Under the pieces are notes generated by a model. That model ran no database searches. It saw only the letters and a list, made by a program, of their open reading frames with translations, and had not been told where the DNA came from. This document shows, piece by piece, positions 8,527-16,075 of a stretch of DNA of 64,000 nucleotides. Source of the DNA: JABJOR01 sp965603075 (lineage in GTDB: Bacteria > Pseudomonadota > Alphaproteobacteria > Rhodospirillales > Casp-alpha2); NCBI GenBank assembly GCA_965603075.1, contig CBFDBO010000015.1:1-64000 (forward strand), given 5' to 3'. Made by a program: the position numbers and the translations under genes. Within the stretch, counting starts at the first letter, position 1; each line of letters begins with the position of its first letter.

Positions 8527-9098
8527 CATATCAACCCCGGTTGAGTATGAATTGGCATGCAGCGGTTCATCTTAATTACTCGATCGACAAGATGATTCTC
8601 ACTAATGTCGGTACACCATTCGTGATATGAAAGTAGCGGCACGCCCTTACCCTCCGGGTTTCCCTTTCCACGGCCATTATCATAAGTATGAAAAGCGTCA
8701 ATTTTTACATTATATGTATCTTCAAGCTCCAGTGCTGTCGCCAGCATAATAGCATCGCCAGTTGTTAACACTCGCTTGTTGGAATTGTTCTTTGAATAGG
8801 GTATGTCTTTTAGAAGGCCCGCCGTACTATTGATGTATGGCCCCGCATCAATAACTGTAACCGACTTTCTGAAATCCTTAAGGAAATCTTCAAAATTTCC
8901 ATATGAGCTTTCCTTTAATCGATTAGGACTAATTTCAGCAAGAGCAATTCCCGAAGTGTATATTCTGCAACCATCCTTCTTTTTGCTTTCGTCTAAGAAC
9001 ATTTGAAGACTGGCAACATCGTATGCGTCCATATCATCGTTGAGGTAAGCGATAAAAACACAAGAATCCCAAAAATAATTTTCAACAGCCACTACCAA
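8526..9098 (-). CDS. PIN-domain protein (VapC-like candidate ribonuclease)
   Basis: A 190-residue protein with the acidic residues of a PIN nuclease at the expected places: D11 in FWDSCVFIAYL, E55 in ALAEIS, D115 in TTGDAIMLATALEL and D140 in FHTYDNG. PIN proteins are Mg2+-dependent ribonucleases, and many are toxins of toxin-antitoxin pairs. It is longer than a typical VapC (about 130-140 residues), with a C-terminal extension of about 45 residues. Its start overlaps the end of the 270-residue upstream gene, either by a TTG at 9098 with a close GAGGA or by a GTG at 9092 that shares a base with the stop codon. No ATG fits. Tight coupling means the two products are probably partners. Toxicity is not shown. 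Confidence 0.75.
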   Translation of the reverse strand: MVVAVENYFWDSCVFIAYLNDDMDAYDVASLQMFLDESKKKDGCRIYTSGIALAEISPNRLKESSYGNFEDFLKDFRKSVTVIDAGPYINSTAGLLKDIPYSKNNSNKRVLTTGDAIMLATALELEDTYNVKIDAFHTYDNGRGKGNPEGKGVPLLSYHEWCTDISENHLVDRVIKMNRCMPIHTQPGLI

Positions 9099-9904
9099 AT
9101 ATCCTCTTCACTCGGATACGGTAGATCAAAAGCGCCGCGCCACTTAGTTAAATCTTCGGTACTATCTAGCTGGTCAATTTTCTTGATCTCAATTTGTTCA
9201 GGGAGCCGATCTTTCCCATTGTAATAAGCCAGCGCAGAGACGCTCACCCTTTTGTCCAAGGCATCGCGTAAATTATCAACGGTTATGGAATTACAAATAC
9301 AATCCAATTCGAAATCACCCGCAGCTAAAATGAGTTTTGCACTGGCTACTGTACCCCTTAAGTCTACCTCTTTAAGTTTCCCATCGAATGTACCCAAGGT
9401 TGAGCCCTCAAACAACGTCCCTTCAGTCGCATCAGAAAGATACTCATCAAAAGCGCGATCTGCCCTCTTATCGAAAAATCTGTCAAATCGAACGACGTTT
9501 GTTTCATCGTCATCCAAACTGATCTCACCATGAGAAAAAGTTTTTTCAGTACCATCACCAAGTTGAGCAAGAGCCTTTGCTAACGCTTTAGGGTAGTCTC
9601 TTGATATTCCCCTTCCCTCATTTACATCAATTGCTGCACTTTGCAACATACGCACACTAGATCTTTCAGCGGGAGATTTAAGGCTGTATTCAACCTCATC
9701 AATAAGAGCCAAAGCACTGCTGTATTTCAAATCGGAAATCAGATAATTGAAGCTCTTGTTTGCGTTGACGTATTTATCGGCTGCGCGTAGACCCTTGATA
9801 AGAATCTCCATTTTCTTGGCAAAAACATCAGCTCGAACAGATCCATTTCTTTCATGAGATAGACCATACAGCTTTAATTTTATTTTCCCAAATTCTTCAG
9901 ACAT
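9092..9904 (-). CDS. Unrecognised 270-residue partner of the PIN protein
   Basis: A 270-residue soluble protein with no family I can name securely. Residues about 1-165 look mixed helical. Residues about 165-250 (TFDGKLKEVDLRG to EQIEIKKIDQL) alternate short strands and turns in a way that recalls an OB-like barrel, and the end is acidic (PYPSEEDIW). The ATG at 9904 has GGAGG nine bases upstream. The last codons overlap the PIN gene, so they form one unit. If that unit is a toxin-antitoxin pair this would be the antitoxin, but it is three times the usual VapB size and shows no DNA-binding domain. An alternative is an RNA-binding specificity subunit for the PIN nuclease. Confidence 0.6.
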   Translation of the reverse strand: MSEEFGKIKLKLYGLSHERNGSVRADVFAKKMEILIKGLRAADKYVNANKSFNYLISDLKYSSALALIDEVEYSLKSPAERSSVRMLQSAAIDVNEGRGISRDYPKALAKALAQLGDGTEKTFSHGEISLDDDETNVVRFDRFFDKRADRAFDEYLSDATEGTLFEGSTLGTFDGKLKEVDLRGTVASAKLILAAGDFELDCICNSITVDNLRDALDKRVSVSALAYYNGKDRLPEQIEIKKIDQLDSTEDLTKWRGAFDLPYPSEEDIW

Positions 9905-9935
9905 ACTTTGCGCCTCCAGCGCGAGTTCTACGCTC

Positions 9936-10043
9936 TTATCGGGGATAGGTCGCTAGAGCGTGTGACCTCACTAATACGGTGCTTTTCAGTTTCGCAAAAG
10001 TCGCCTCCTCATCATGGAAGTGTGGCTTGGACAAAATACTCAC
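9936..10043 (-). pseudogene. Truncated N terminus of an IS1595-family transposase
   Basis: A GTG-started 35-codon frame with GGAG seven bases upstream begins VSILSKPHFHDEEATFAKL. This closely resembles the conserved start of IS1595-family transposases, normally around 300 residues. The similarity ends after about 24 codons, and the frame runs into a stop 32 bases before the 270-residue gene. The zinc-finger and DDE/DDN catalytic parts are absent. It marks a junction where a transposase gene was interrupted or deleted and the PIN cassette now begins. The identification is from memory of the family N terminus. Confidence 0.6.
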
Positions 10044-10055
10044 GGCTCATCTCCA

Positions 10056-10104
10056 GTAGAACATCTATGTTTAGATTCTACCTAAAATGATGTGGGGTTG
10101 TCAA
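10056..10104 (-). promoter_or_regulatory. Sigma-70 promoter with overlapping inverted repeat, reading into the PIN cassette
   Basis: On the minus strand TTGACA (plus 10099-10104) and TAGAAT (plus 10075-10080) are 18 bases apart, a near-consensus promoter. An imperfect inverted repeat (GTAG..ATCTA / TAGAT..CTAC) spans 10056-10081 and covers the -10 box, so a bound protein would block it. It probably came with the IS1595-type gene. It now lies upstream of the transposase remnant and, after a leader of about 160 bases, the 270-residue/PIN pair. Confidence 0.6.
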
Positions 10105-10170
10105 ATATAGCAACGCTATTTTTTAGCTGTATTCGCGCTTGTTTTTAAAATGCGCCGGTTTATAGTGATC

Positions 10171-10267
10171 TCGTCTCTCTGGGGTGCCGTTCTTTAATTT
10201 TAGGATGGCTGAGAAAAAACCCATTGAACCTGAACCAGACTATGCTGGCGGAGGAAGCAAGAGACGA
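10171..10267 (+). promoter_or_regulatory. TPP riboswitch aptamer (THI element)
   Basis: All conserved THI parts are present in order: GGGGTGCC (10181-10188), GGCTGAGA (10207-10214), CCCATTGAACCTGA (to 10233), and GCTGGCGGAGGAA (to about 10255). P1 closes with TCGTCTC (10171-10177) pairing GAGACGA (10261-10267). It binds thiamine pyrophosphate and lies upstream of thiBPQ, as expected for a thiamine importer repressed by TPP. Confidence 0.95.
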
Positions 10268-10304
10268 AAGAGTATTCTTTCGATATTTCACTATGCTTAA
10301 TCAC

Positions 10305-10336
10305 CGGCGCCCCTTTTTTTATTTTGGAGCGTTATT
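10305..10336 (+). promoter_or_regulatory. Riboswitch expression platform: competing helices at the thiB ribosome site
   Basis: CGGCGCCCC (10305-10313) can pair, with one G-U, with the aptamer segment GGGGTGCCG (10181-10189). Alternatively its 3' part CGCCCC (10308-10313) can pair, with one mismatch, with GGAGCG (10326-10331), which contains the thiB Shine-Dalgarno. TPP binding would lock the first strand in the aptamer and free the second to mask the ribosome site, giving translational repression. The pairings are seen; the mechanism is inferred from known TPP riboswitches. Confidence 0.65.
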
Positions 10337-11353
10337 ATGTTACGATTATCACTATTAGTACTTTTCACCCTATTCAGTTTCAGCCCTCATCAGGGCTCTG
10401 CCCAAACGCAAGCAACCTTGCCTGTGTTGACCATCTATACCTACGATGCCTTTGCCGCCGATTGGGGACCTGCCCCCGGTGTTAAAAGCGCCTTTGAGGC
10501 ACAATGCGGTTGCACGGTTGATTTCGTCTCCGCCGATAGCTCAATCGGTATTTTACGAAAAATCCAATTGGAAGGCGCCAACAGCAAGGCTGATATTGCC
10601 CTGGGTTTGGATACCAACCTAACCCACGTTGCCGAAAAAACAGGCCTATTTGATAAGCACGGGGTTACGGCAACCAACCTAGCTTTACCGGGTGCGTGGT
10701 CCGACAAAACCTTCCTGCCCTTCGATTATGGATACTTTTCTTTTATTTATGACAGCAAGCTGCTCAGCAATCCGCCGACATCTTTTGCCGACCTTGCCAA
10801 CCAAGGCAGCGACTTTAAAATTGTTATTCAAGACCCCCGTTCCAGCACACCGGGCTTGGGCCTATTGTTATGGATTAAGGAAATCTATGGCGACAAAGCC
10901 GCGGGTTATTGGGCGTCCATTGCCCCGAAAATCCTGACCGTGACCAAAGATTGGTCCAGCGCCTATGGACTGTTCTTAAAGGGCGAGGCCGATATGGTTT
11001 TGTCCTATACCACCTCCCCCGCCTATCACCTGATCGTCGAGGACATGGACCAATACAAAGCCGCCGCCTTCCATGAAGGCCATTATATGCAAGTCGAAGT
11101 AGCCGCGATCTTGAAGGCATCAAAACAGAAAAAACTCGCGCGTGATTTCATGGCGTTTATGCTCACCGATGAATTCCAATCTCTAATCCCCACCACCAAC
11201 TGGATGTATCCGGCGGCTAAAACAAGCTCGGCCTTACCAGAAGGTTTTGAAACCCTTCATGTGCCGACAACGTCGTTTCTCATGGATGGCGTCCGGGTTG
11301 AAGAAAACCGTAAGAACTGGATTGAAGAATGGCTTACGTCAATCGACAATTGA
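10337..11353 (+). CDS. thiB: Thiamine/TPP ABC transporter periplasmic binding protein
   Basis: A 338-residue exported protein with a signal peptide to about residue 22 (ending QGSAQ), then a mature start LPVLTIYTYDAFAADWGPAPGVKSAFE that is characteristic of ThiB. The body matches a family-1 extracellular solute-binding protein (ADIALGLDTNL, PFDYGYFSFIYD, FKIVIQDPRSSTPGLGLLLW). It captures thiamine and its phosphates in the periplasm for ThiPQ. Directly behind the TPP riboswitch, its GGAG ribosome site is part of the switching structure. Its 3' end overlaps the thiP start by 25 bases. Confidence 0.95.
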   Translation: MLRLSLLVLFTLFSFSPHQGSAQTQATLPVLTIYTYDAFAADWGPAPGVKSAFEAQCGCTVDFVSADSSIGILRKIQLEGANSKADIALGLDTNLTHVAEKTGLFDKHGVTATNLALPGAWSDKTFLPFDYGYFSFIYDSKLLSNPPTSFADLANQGSDFKIVIQDPRSSTPGLGLLLWIKEIYGDKAAGYWASIAPKILTVTKDWSSAYGLFLKGEADMVLSYTTSPAYHLIVEDMDQYKAAAFHEGHYMQVEVAAILKASKQKKLARDFMAFMLTDEFQSLIPTTNWMYPAAKTSSALPEGFETLHVPTTSFLMDGVRVEENRKNWIEEWLTSIDN

Positions 11354-13065
11354 GCGCCTTGAAGATTTTTTGGCGGGGTCGGTCTTACGGATCGATCCCG
11401 CCTAGATTAACGACTGGATTAACGCCTAGATTAACGACTGGATTAATGCCGGGACTAATAACCGGGCCAGCCCTATCGGGGTTAATGGTGGGACTTGCCC
11501 TGTTGGGACTGATCGGCAGCATATTTGTCACCATCTACGCCGCGGGTACAGACAGCCTATCCCTCAATGATTTGGCGGTTGTGTTACCCATTTTGAAAAT
11601 TAGCCTGTTACAGGCGGGGCTTTCTATGGGACTTTCTATGGTGCTCGGTTTGGCACTGGCTTGGAGCCTCAGCCATCAGCGCTCGTTCCCCGGGCGCAAA
11701 ATTTTGGTCTCTCTTTTATCGGTCAGTATGGTCCTGCCGTCGTTGGTGGCGGTCTTGGGTTTGGTCAGTGTGTTCGGGCGAAACGGTTGGATTAGCAACA
11801 TCCTTGAAAGTTTGCAAAGCCCGCACATTCTGGGACTTGGATCGTTCATATACGGTCTATCGGGCATTGTGCTGGCCCATATTTTTATGAACGCCCCTTT
11901 TGTGGCGCGGGGGTTATTACAACGGCTCGATCACTTGCCAACAGATCGTTTAAAATTATCGTCTAGTTTAGGGTTATCGGCTTGGCAGCAATTTAGAATT
12001 GTTGAATGGCCCGCCTTGAGAACAAGTTTTTTCAGCTTAAGCGCCACGGTATTTTTATTATGTTTCACATCCTTCGCCATTGTTTTGACGCTGGGTGGAT
12101 CGCCGAAATATAATACTTTGGAGGTCGCCATTTATGAAGCCGTCAAATTGGAATTTGACTTAAACCGAGCCGTCCTCCTTGCGGTCTTGCAAGTGGTTAT
12201 TTGTGGGGCATTGGTCATCCTTGCAAGCAGCATGCGCGGCGATGATAAATCATTCGGGCTCATCGCGCGAACCGTGCCATGGATAAGCAACACACGGACA
12301 CGCACCATACAATTATCTATTATCATTGCCTTCAGTCTATTTTTTCTCAGCCCCTTTGCAGCCATCCTTTGGGACGGATTAGCGGTTAACTTTTTTAAAT
12401 TAGGCGGTGAGGCAATTTTTCAAAAAGCTTTAATAACCAGCTTAATTCTAGCGAGCCTCTCAAGTGCATTAACGGTACTCGCGGCCCTCGCCATCGGCGG
12501 CACCCAACGTTCCATACGGTCCCCCTTACGGGTGGATATAAAGTGGTACCATACGATAATTAGCAGCATGCTGAGTTTCAGCGGATCGATTTATCTGGCG
12601 GTTCCATCATTGGTTCTGGGCTTGGGATTTTTTCTGATCGCTCGAGCGCTAACCACGGACGTTTATAGCCTTGCCCCGCTTGCCTTAATTTTGGCAAACC
12701 TGTTGCTTGCGCTGCCCTTTGCCTTGGTCATTCTGGTCCCGGCCATGGAGAAATTAACCACGCGGTATGATAAGTTAGCCTTTGCCCTAGGGGTGCGCGG
12801 GCTTGCCCGGTGGCGTATGGTGGAATGGCCGGGCTTGCGCGGCGAAATCGGCTTTGTCGCGGCCCTATCCTTTTGTTTCTCCCTTGGTGATTTGGGGGTC
12901 ATCGCGCTTTTTGGTAATCGTGATTTTGCGACCTTGCCATGGTTATTGTTTCAAAAAATGGGGTCCTACAGAACCGATGATGCCGCCGGGATCGCGCTCA
13001 TACTACTGGCGTTAACTTTGGCGGTGTTTTACCTGATGCCCCGTATTTTTGAGGAAACCAAATAA
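11329..13065 (+). CDS. thiP: Thiamine/TPP ABC transporter permease
   Basis: A 578-residue inner membrane protein with about twelve helices and two binding-protein-dependent permease halves, each with its EAA-type loop (SLGLSAWQQFRIVEWPAL in the first, ALGVRGLARWRMVEWPGL in the second). This duplicated layout is typical of ThiP. The ATG at 11329 overlaps thiB. Residues 24-48 hold three 8-residue repeats (PRLTTGL type) coded by a 24-bp tandem repeat before the first helix, so the true start could be a later ATG such as 11446. The end overlaps thiQ by one base (TAATG). Confidence 0.92.
   Translation: MAYVNRQLSALKIFWRGRSYGSIPPRLTTGLTPRLTTGLMPGLITGPALSGLMVGLALLGLIGSIFVTIYAAGTDSLSLNDLAVVLPILKISLLQAGLSMGLSMVLGLALAWSLSHQRSFPGRKILVSLLSVSMVLPSLVAVLGLVSVFGRNGWISNILESLQSPHILGLGSFIYGLSGIVLAHIFMNAPFVARGLLQRLDHLPTDRLKLSSSLGLSAWQQFRIVEWPALRTSFFSLSATVFLLCFTSFAIVLTLGGSPKYNTLEVAIYEAVKLEFDLNRAVLLAVLQVVICGALVILASSMRGDDKSFGLIARTVPWISNTRTRTIQLSIIIAFSLFFLSPFAAILWDGLAVNFFKLGGEAIFQKALITSLILASLSSALTVLAALAIGGTQRSIRSPLRVDIKWYHTIISSMLSFSGSIYLAVPSLVLGLGFFLIARALTTDVYSLAPLALILANLLLALPFALVILVPAMEKLTTRYDKLAFALGVRGLARWRMVEWPGLRGEIGFVAALSFCFSLGDLGVIALFGNRDFATLPWLLFQKMGSYRTDDAAGIALILLALTLAVFYLMPRIFEETK
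11399..11446. repeat. 24-bp tandem repeat in the 5' part of thiP
   Basis: A 24-base unit starting CGCCTAGATTAACGACTGG occurs exactly twice (11399-11422, 11423-11446), with a diverged third copy after it. It codes for 8-residue repeats ahead of the first membrane helix of ThiP. Being in frame, copy-number change would alter only the cytoplasmic tail. Confidence 0.85.
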
Positions 13066-13718
13066 TGCTGACCTTGGATAAACTAACCTTTCAGCACCGG
13101 GAAGGCGCCGTCACAAGCGGATATCAATTTGACCTTACGGTTCCCAAAGGGGCCATCGTCGGCATGACCGGGCGCAGCGGTTCGGGCAAGTCCACGTGTC
13201 TGGATCTCATCGCCGGATTCCTCCGGCCGGGGTCCGGCTCCATTTTGGTGGACGATCTGAACATTCTGCCCCTGCCGCCGGAAAAGCGGCCGGTGACGAT
13301 TTTGTTTCAAAAAGATAATCTGTTTGACCATCTAAGCGTCGAACAGAATGTTGCCCTTGGCATTAACCCAACATTACGTTTGGATACAGCCGAGCGCACA
13401 ATGGTAAGCCAATCGATCGACAAAGTTGGCCTCCTAGATTTAGCCACCCGCAAAGCCGCGCAATTATCGGGGGGTGAGCAACAACGCATCGCCCTCGCCC
13501 GTTCATTAGCGCGCAACAAACCCGTGTTGTTACTGGACGAGCCCTTTAGCGCCCTTGATAGCGAAACCCGCTCAGAAATGTTGGCGTTGGTTCGCACAAT
13601 TGTCAGCGAACGCAACCTGGCCTGTTTGATGATCACCCACGATGTAAATGACTGCGCACTGGTCGCCGATCAACATTTCACCCTAAAAGACGGGCAATTA
13701 CAGCCAAATACAGGTTAA
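13065..13718 (+). CDS. thiQ: Thiamine/TPP ABC transporter ATPase
   Basis: A 217-residue ABC ATPase: Walker A GRSGSGKST (36-44), Q-loop LFQKDNLFDHLSVEQNVALGINP (the ThiQ-typical stretch), signature LSGGEQQR, Walker B VLLLDEPFSALD, and switch His in MITHD. It energises thiamine uptake through ThiP. The ATG shares a base with the thiP stop, completing a thiBPQ operon under one TPP riboswitch. No thiamine biosynthesis genes are adjacent. No clear terminator follows. Confidence 0.95.
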   Translation: MLTLDKLTFQHREGAVTSGYQFDLTVPKGAIVGMTGRSGSGKSTCLDLIAGFLRPGSGSILVDDLNILPLPPEKRPVTILFQKDNLFDHLSVEQNVALGINPTLRLDTAERTMVSQSIDKVGLLDLATRKAAQLSGGEQQRIALARSLARNKPVLLLDEPFSALDSETRSEMLALVRTIVSERNLACLMITHDVNDCALVADQHFTLKDGQLQPNTG

Positions 13719-13846
13719 ATTATTGATATTAAAGGGTATATATTACGTGACGGGCACTTAGGCTTTGTGTAAATTGTCAGCCTAAATTCGATCCTAAATA
13801 CAGCCCTGAATTCAACAGTATACTTTAACCAAATGGATTATTGATC

Positions 13847-14842
13847 ATGTCATTACGCACCCCTTATTTGATGTTCATTGGCGATGCCGCCGACCAACTT
13901 GCTGCCAAGACCGCCCAGGGTGTTGTCGATTGGCGACCAGAATGGTGCTTGGGCCAACTTCGGCTACAGGGCTGTAATGCGGATCTGGGTATTGCGGATA
14001 TGACATTGGAAGAAGCCGCCGCCGCTGGCGTAAAAACCCTCATCGTTGGTGTCGCCAACCGCGGTGGTGTGATTTCCGAGGTTTGGACACAAACATTGGT
14101 CAAGGCTATGGAATTGGGCATGGATATTGCCTCTGGCCTGCACAATAAACTGGGTGATGTTCACGCCATTCACGACGCGGCTGAAAAATATAGCCGTTCA
14201 TTATTTGATGTTCGCCACCCAACCCGTGATTTTCCCATTGCCAATGGCAAGCCCCGCTCTGGTAATCGTTTGCTGGCTGTGGGTACGGATTGCTCGCTGG
14301 GGAAAATGTATACCTCGCTTGCCCTATGGAAAGGCATGGTTAATCGCGGTATGAAAGCTGATTTCCGCGCCACGGGTCAAACCGGAATTTTCATCACGGG
14401 TTCTGGGGTTTCCGTTGACGCGATTGTGGCAGATTTTATTTCCGGTGCTATTGAAGAAATTTCCCCTGCCAACGACGCCGATCACTGGGATTTGGTCGAG
14501 GGTCAAGGTTCGCTATTCCACCCATCCTACGCCGGTGTCTCCATGGGGTTATTACATGGCGCGCAGGCAACCCATTTGGTCATGTGCCACGAGCCGGGCC
14601 GCCCGCACATGCGCGGCATCCCGCATCAACAATTACCCAGCTTGGAAGAATGTATCGCGCTTAATGAACAATGCGCCCGCCTGACATCGCCTGCGGCCAA
14701 AGTCATTGCCCTGTCATTTAACACCTCAAAAATGAGCGACGCTGATTCTGATCATTGTTTGAAGTCCCACGCCGATAAATTTGGCATGCCGTGTGTTGAT
14801 CCGGTCCGTTCCGGCGTTGATCCTATATTGGACATTTTGTAA
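13847..14842 (+). CDS. dgcN: DUF1611-family D-glutamate N-acetyltransferase
   Basis: A 331-residue protein of the DUF1611 family: an N-terminal Rossmann-like domain and a C-terminal P-loop domain with VGTDCSLGK and VEGQGSLFHPSY. DgcN members acetylate D-glutamate to N-acetyl-D-glutamate, the first step of a D-glutamate catabolic route described in marine Proteobacteria. The next gene encodes the matching epimerase, which supports this over the general label. The frame is open from a TTG at 13841, but the ATG at 13847 (MSLRTPYLMFIGD) fits the family start. It is four bases upstream of dgcA. Confidence 0.82.
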   Translation: MSLRTPYLMFIGDAADQLAAKTAQGVVDWRPEWCLGQLRLQGCNADLGIADMTLEEAAAAGVKTLIVGVANRGGVISEVWTQTLVKAMELGMDIASGLHNKLGDVHAIHDAAEKYSRSLFDVRHPTRDFPIANGKPRSGNRLLAVGTDCSLGKMYTSLALWKGMVNRGMKADFRATGQTGIFITGSGVSVDAIVADFISGAIEEISPANDADHWDLVEGQGSLFHPSYAGVSMGLLHGAQATHLVMCHEPGRPHMRGIPHQQLPSLEECIALNEQCARLTSPAAKVIALSFNTSKMSDADSDHCLKSHADKFGMPCVDPVRSGVDPILDIL

Positions 14843-14846
14843 TATT

Positions 14847-15821
14847 ATGACTTTAAATCTCACCACCTATACTGAGAGCTGGCTGCTTGCCAAGCCGTTC
14901 ACCATTTCACGCGGCACCAAAACCGCCGCCGATGTTGTGGTGGTAGAGATCACCGATAAGAACGGTATCAAGGGCTGGGCTGAATGCGTGCCTTACCCCC
15001 GGTACGGCGAAAGCATCGATGGTGTAATAGCCGAAATCGAAGCTTATTCGGGTGAACTTAATAGAAATACTCTCAACCAAAAAATGCCCTCGGGCGCTGC
15101 CCGAAACGCCATTGATTGCGCGCTGTGGGATTTGGAAGCCAAACAAAGCGGCAAACGGGTTTGGGATTTAGCGGGACTTCCAGAACCACAACCAACGATC
15201 ACCGCCGAGACCATCGGCATCGGCGAGCCAGACGCCATGGCAGAAGCCGCCCGTGAATTGTCCCACGCACCGCTACTCAAGGTTAAACTCAACACCGAAA
15301 TGGTTATCACTCGCATGGCGGCCATTCGCGAAAATGCCCCCGCCGCCCGGTTGATTATTGACCCTAATGAGTCATGGACGCTGGATCTACTGAAAGACGT
15401 CGCCGGACCACTTGCGGATTTGGGCGTCGAGATGATCGAACAACCATTGGCGGCTGGTGAGGATCACGTTCTAGCGGGATTTGATAGTCCGGTCCCCTTA
15501 TGCGCCGATGAGTCGTGCCACACAGTTGATAAGCTACCCGAGTTGAAAGATCGCTATCAAATGATCAACATCAAACTCGATAAAACCGGTGGCCTGACCG
15601 AGGCCATTCAATTGGCCCAAGGGGGTCACAAACTTGGCTTCGGTATTATGATCGGCTGCATGGTGGGAACATCACTGGCCATGGCTCCGGCCACACTGCT
15701 TGCCCCTTATGCAAAATTTGTTGATCTGGACGGGCCATTACTGATGAAAAAAGACCGCGATAACGGCCTTGATTTCACCGATGGTAAAGCCCACCCCCCA
15801 ACATCTGCTCTTTGGGGCTAA
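14847..15821 (+). CDS. dgcA: Enolase-superfamily N-acetyl-glutamate / dipeptide epimerase
   Basis: A 324-residue enolase-superfamily enzyme. Catalytic and metal ligands are visible in the barrel: KVKLN, IIDPNES, MIEQPL, CADES and INIKLDKTGG. It belongs to the dipeptide epimerase (YcjG/AEE) branch. Paired with DgcN, it would convert N-acetyl-D-glutamate to N-acetyl-L-glutamate, so that D-glutamate from peptidoglycan or seawater D-amino acids can be used. The frame is open upstream to 14781 inside dgcN. The ATG at 14847, four bases after the dgcN stop, gives the normal N terminus (MTLNLTTYTESWLLAKPF), although there is no strong Shine-Dalgarno. Confidence 0.85.
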   Translation: MTLNLTTYTESWLLAKPFTISRGTKTAADVVVVEITDKNGIKGWAECVPYPRYGESIDGVIAEIEAYSGELNRNTLNQKMPSGAARNAIDCALWDLEAKQSGKRVWDLAGLPEPQPTITAETIGIGEPDAMAEAARELSHAPLLKVKLNTEMVITRMAAIRENAPAARLIIDPNESWTLDLLKDVAGPLADLGVEMIEQPLAAGEDHVLAGFDSPVPLCADESCHTVDKLPELKDRYQMINIKLDKTGGLTEAIQLAQGGHKLGFGIMIGCMVGTSLAMAPATLLAPYAKFVDLDGPLLMKKDRDNGLDFTDGKAHPPTSALWG

Positions 15822-16075
15822 TGGCGTCGTCTCGAAGCGGAATCTTTTAGTTTCTTCCTTGATGAAGCAACAATCCCTCTATTCTGAATTTAAATATTCA
15901 AGAATAGCGCTAAACGTTGCCCTCTAATTAATATTGTATTATATTAAATCTCTATAATATAATTATCAAAATATAAAAAATAAAAATCGCTTAACACACT
16001 ATACTTACCGATAATTTATTAATCTAAAATAAATCTTTAGCATAAAAAAATAAATTAATAACAGGAATGGACAGT

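Noticed and set aside
9908..10090. 60-codon plus-strand frame opposite the transposase remnant
   Set aside because: It is the mirror of the IS1595-type fragment and promoter, with no ribosome site or recognisable product.
10305..10321. GC-rich sequence plus eight T as a simple intrinsic terminator before thiB
   Set aside because: No local hairpin of normal size precedes the T-run; the GC segment pairs better with the aptamer or with the ribosome site.
13758..13785. TTAGGCT/AGCCTAA inverted repeat upstream of dgcN as a terminator of thiBPQ
   Set aside because: Seven-base stem with a 14-base loop and no T-run; could be an operator but nothing further supports it.
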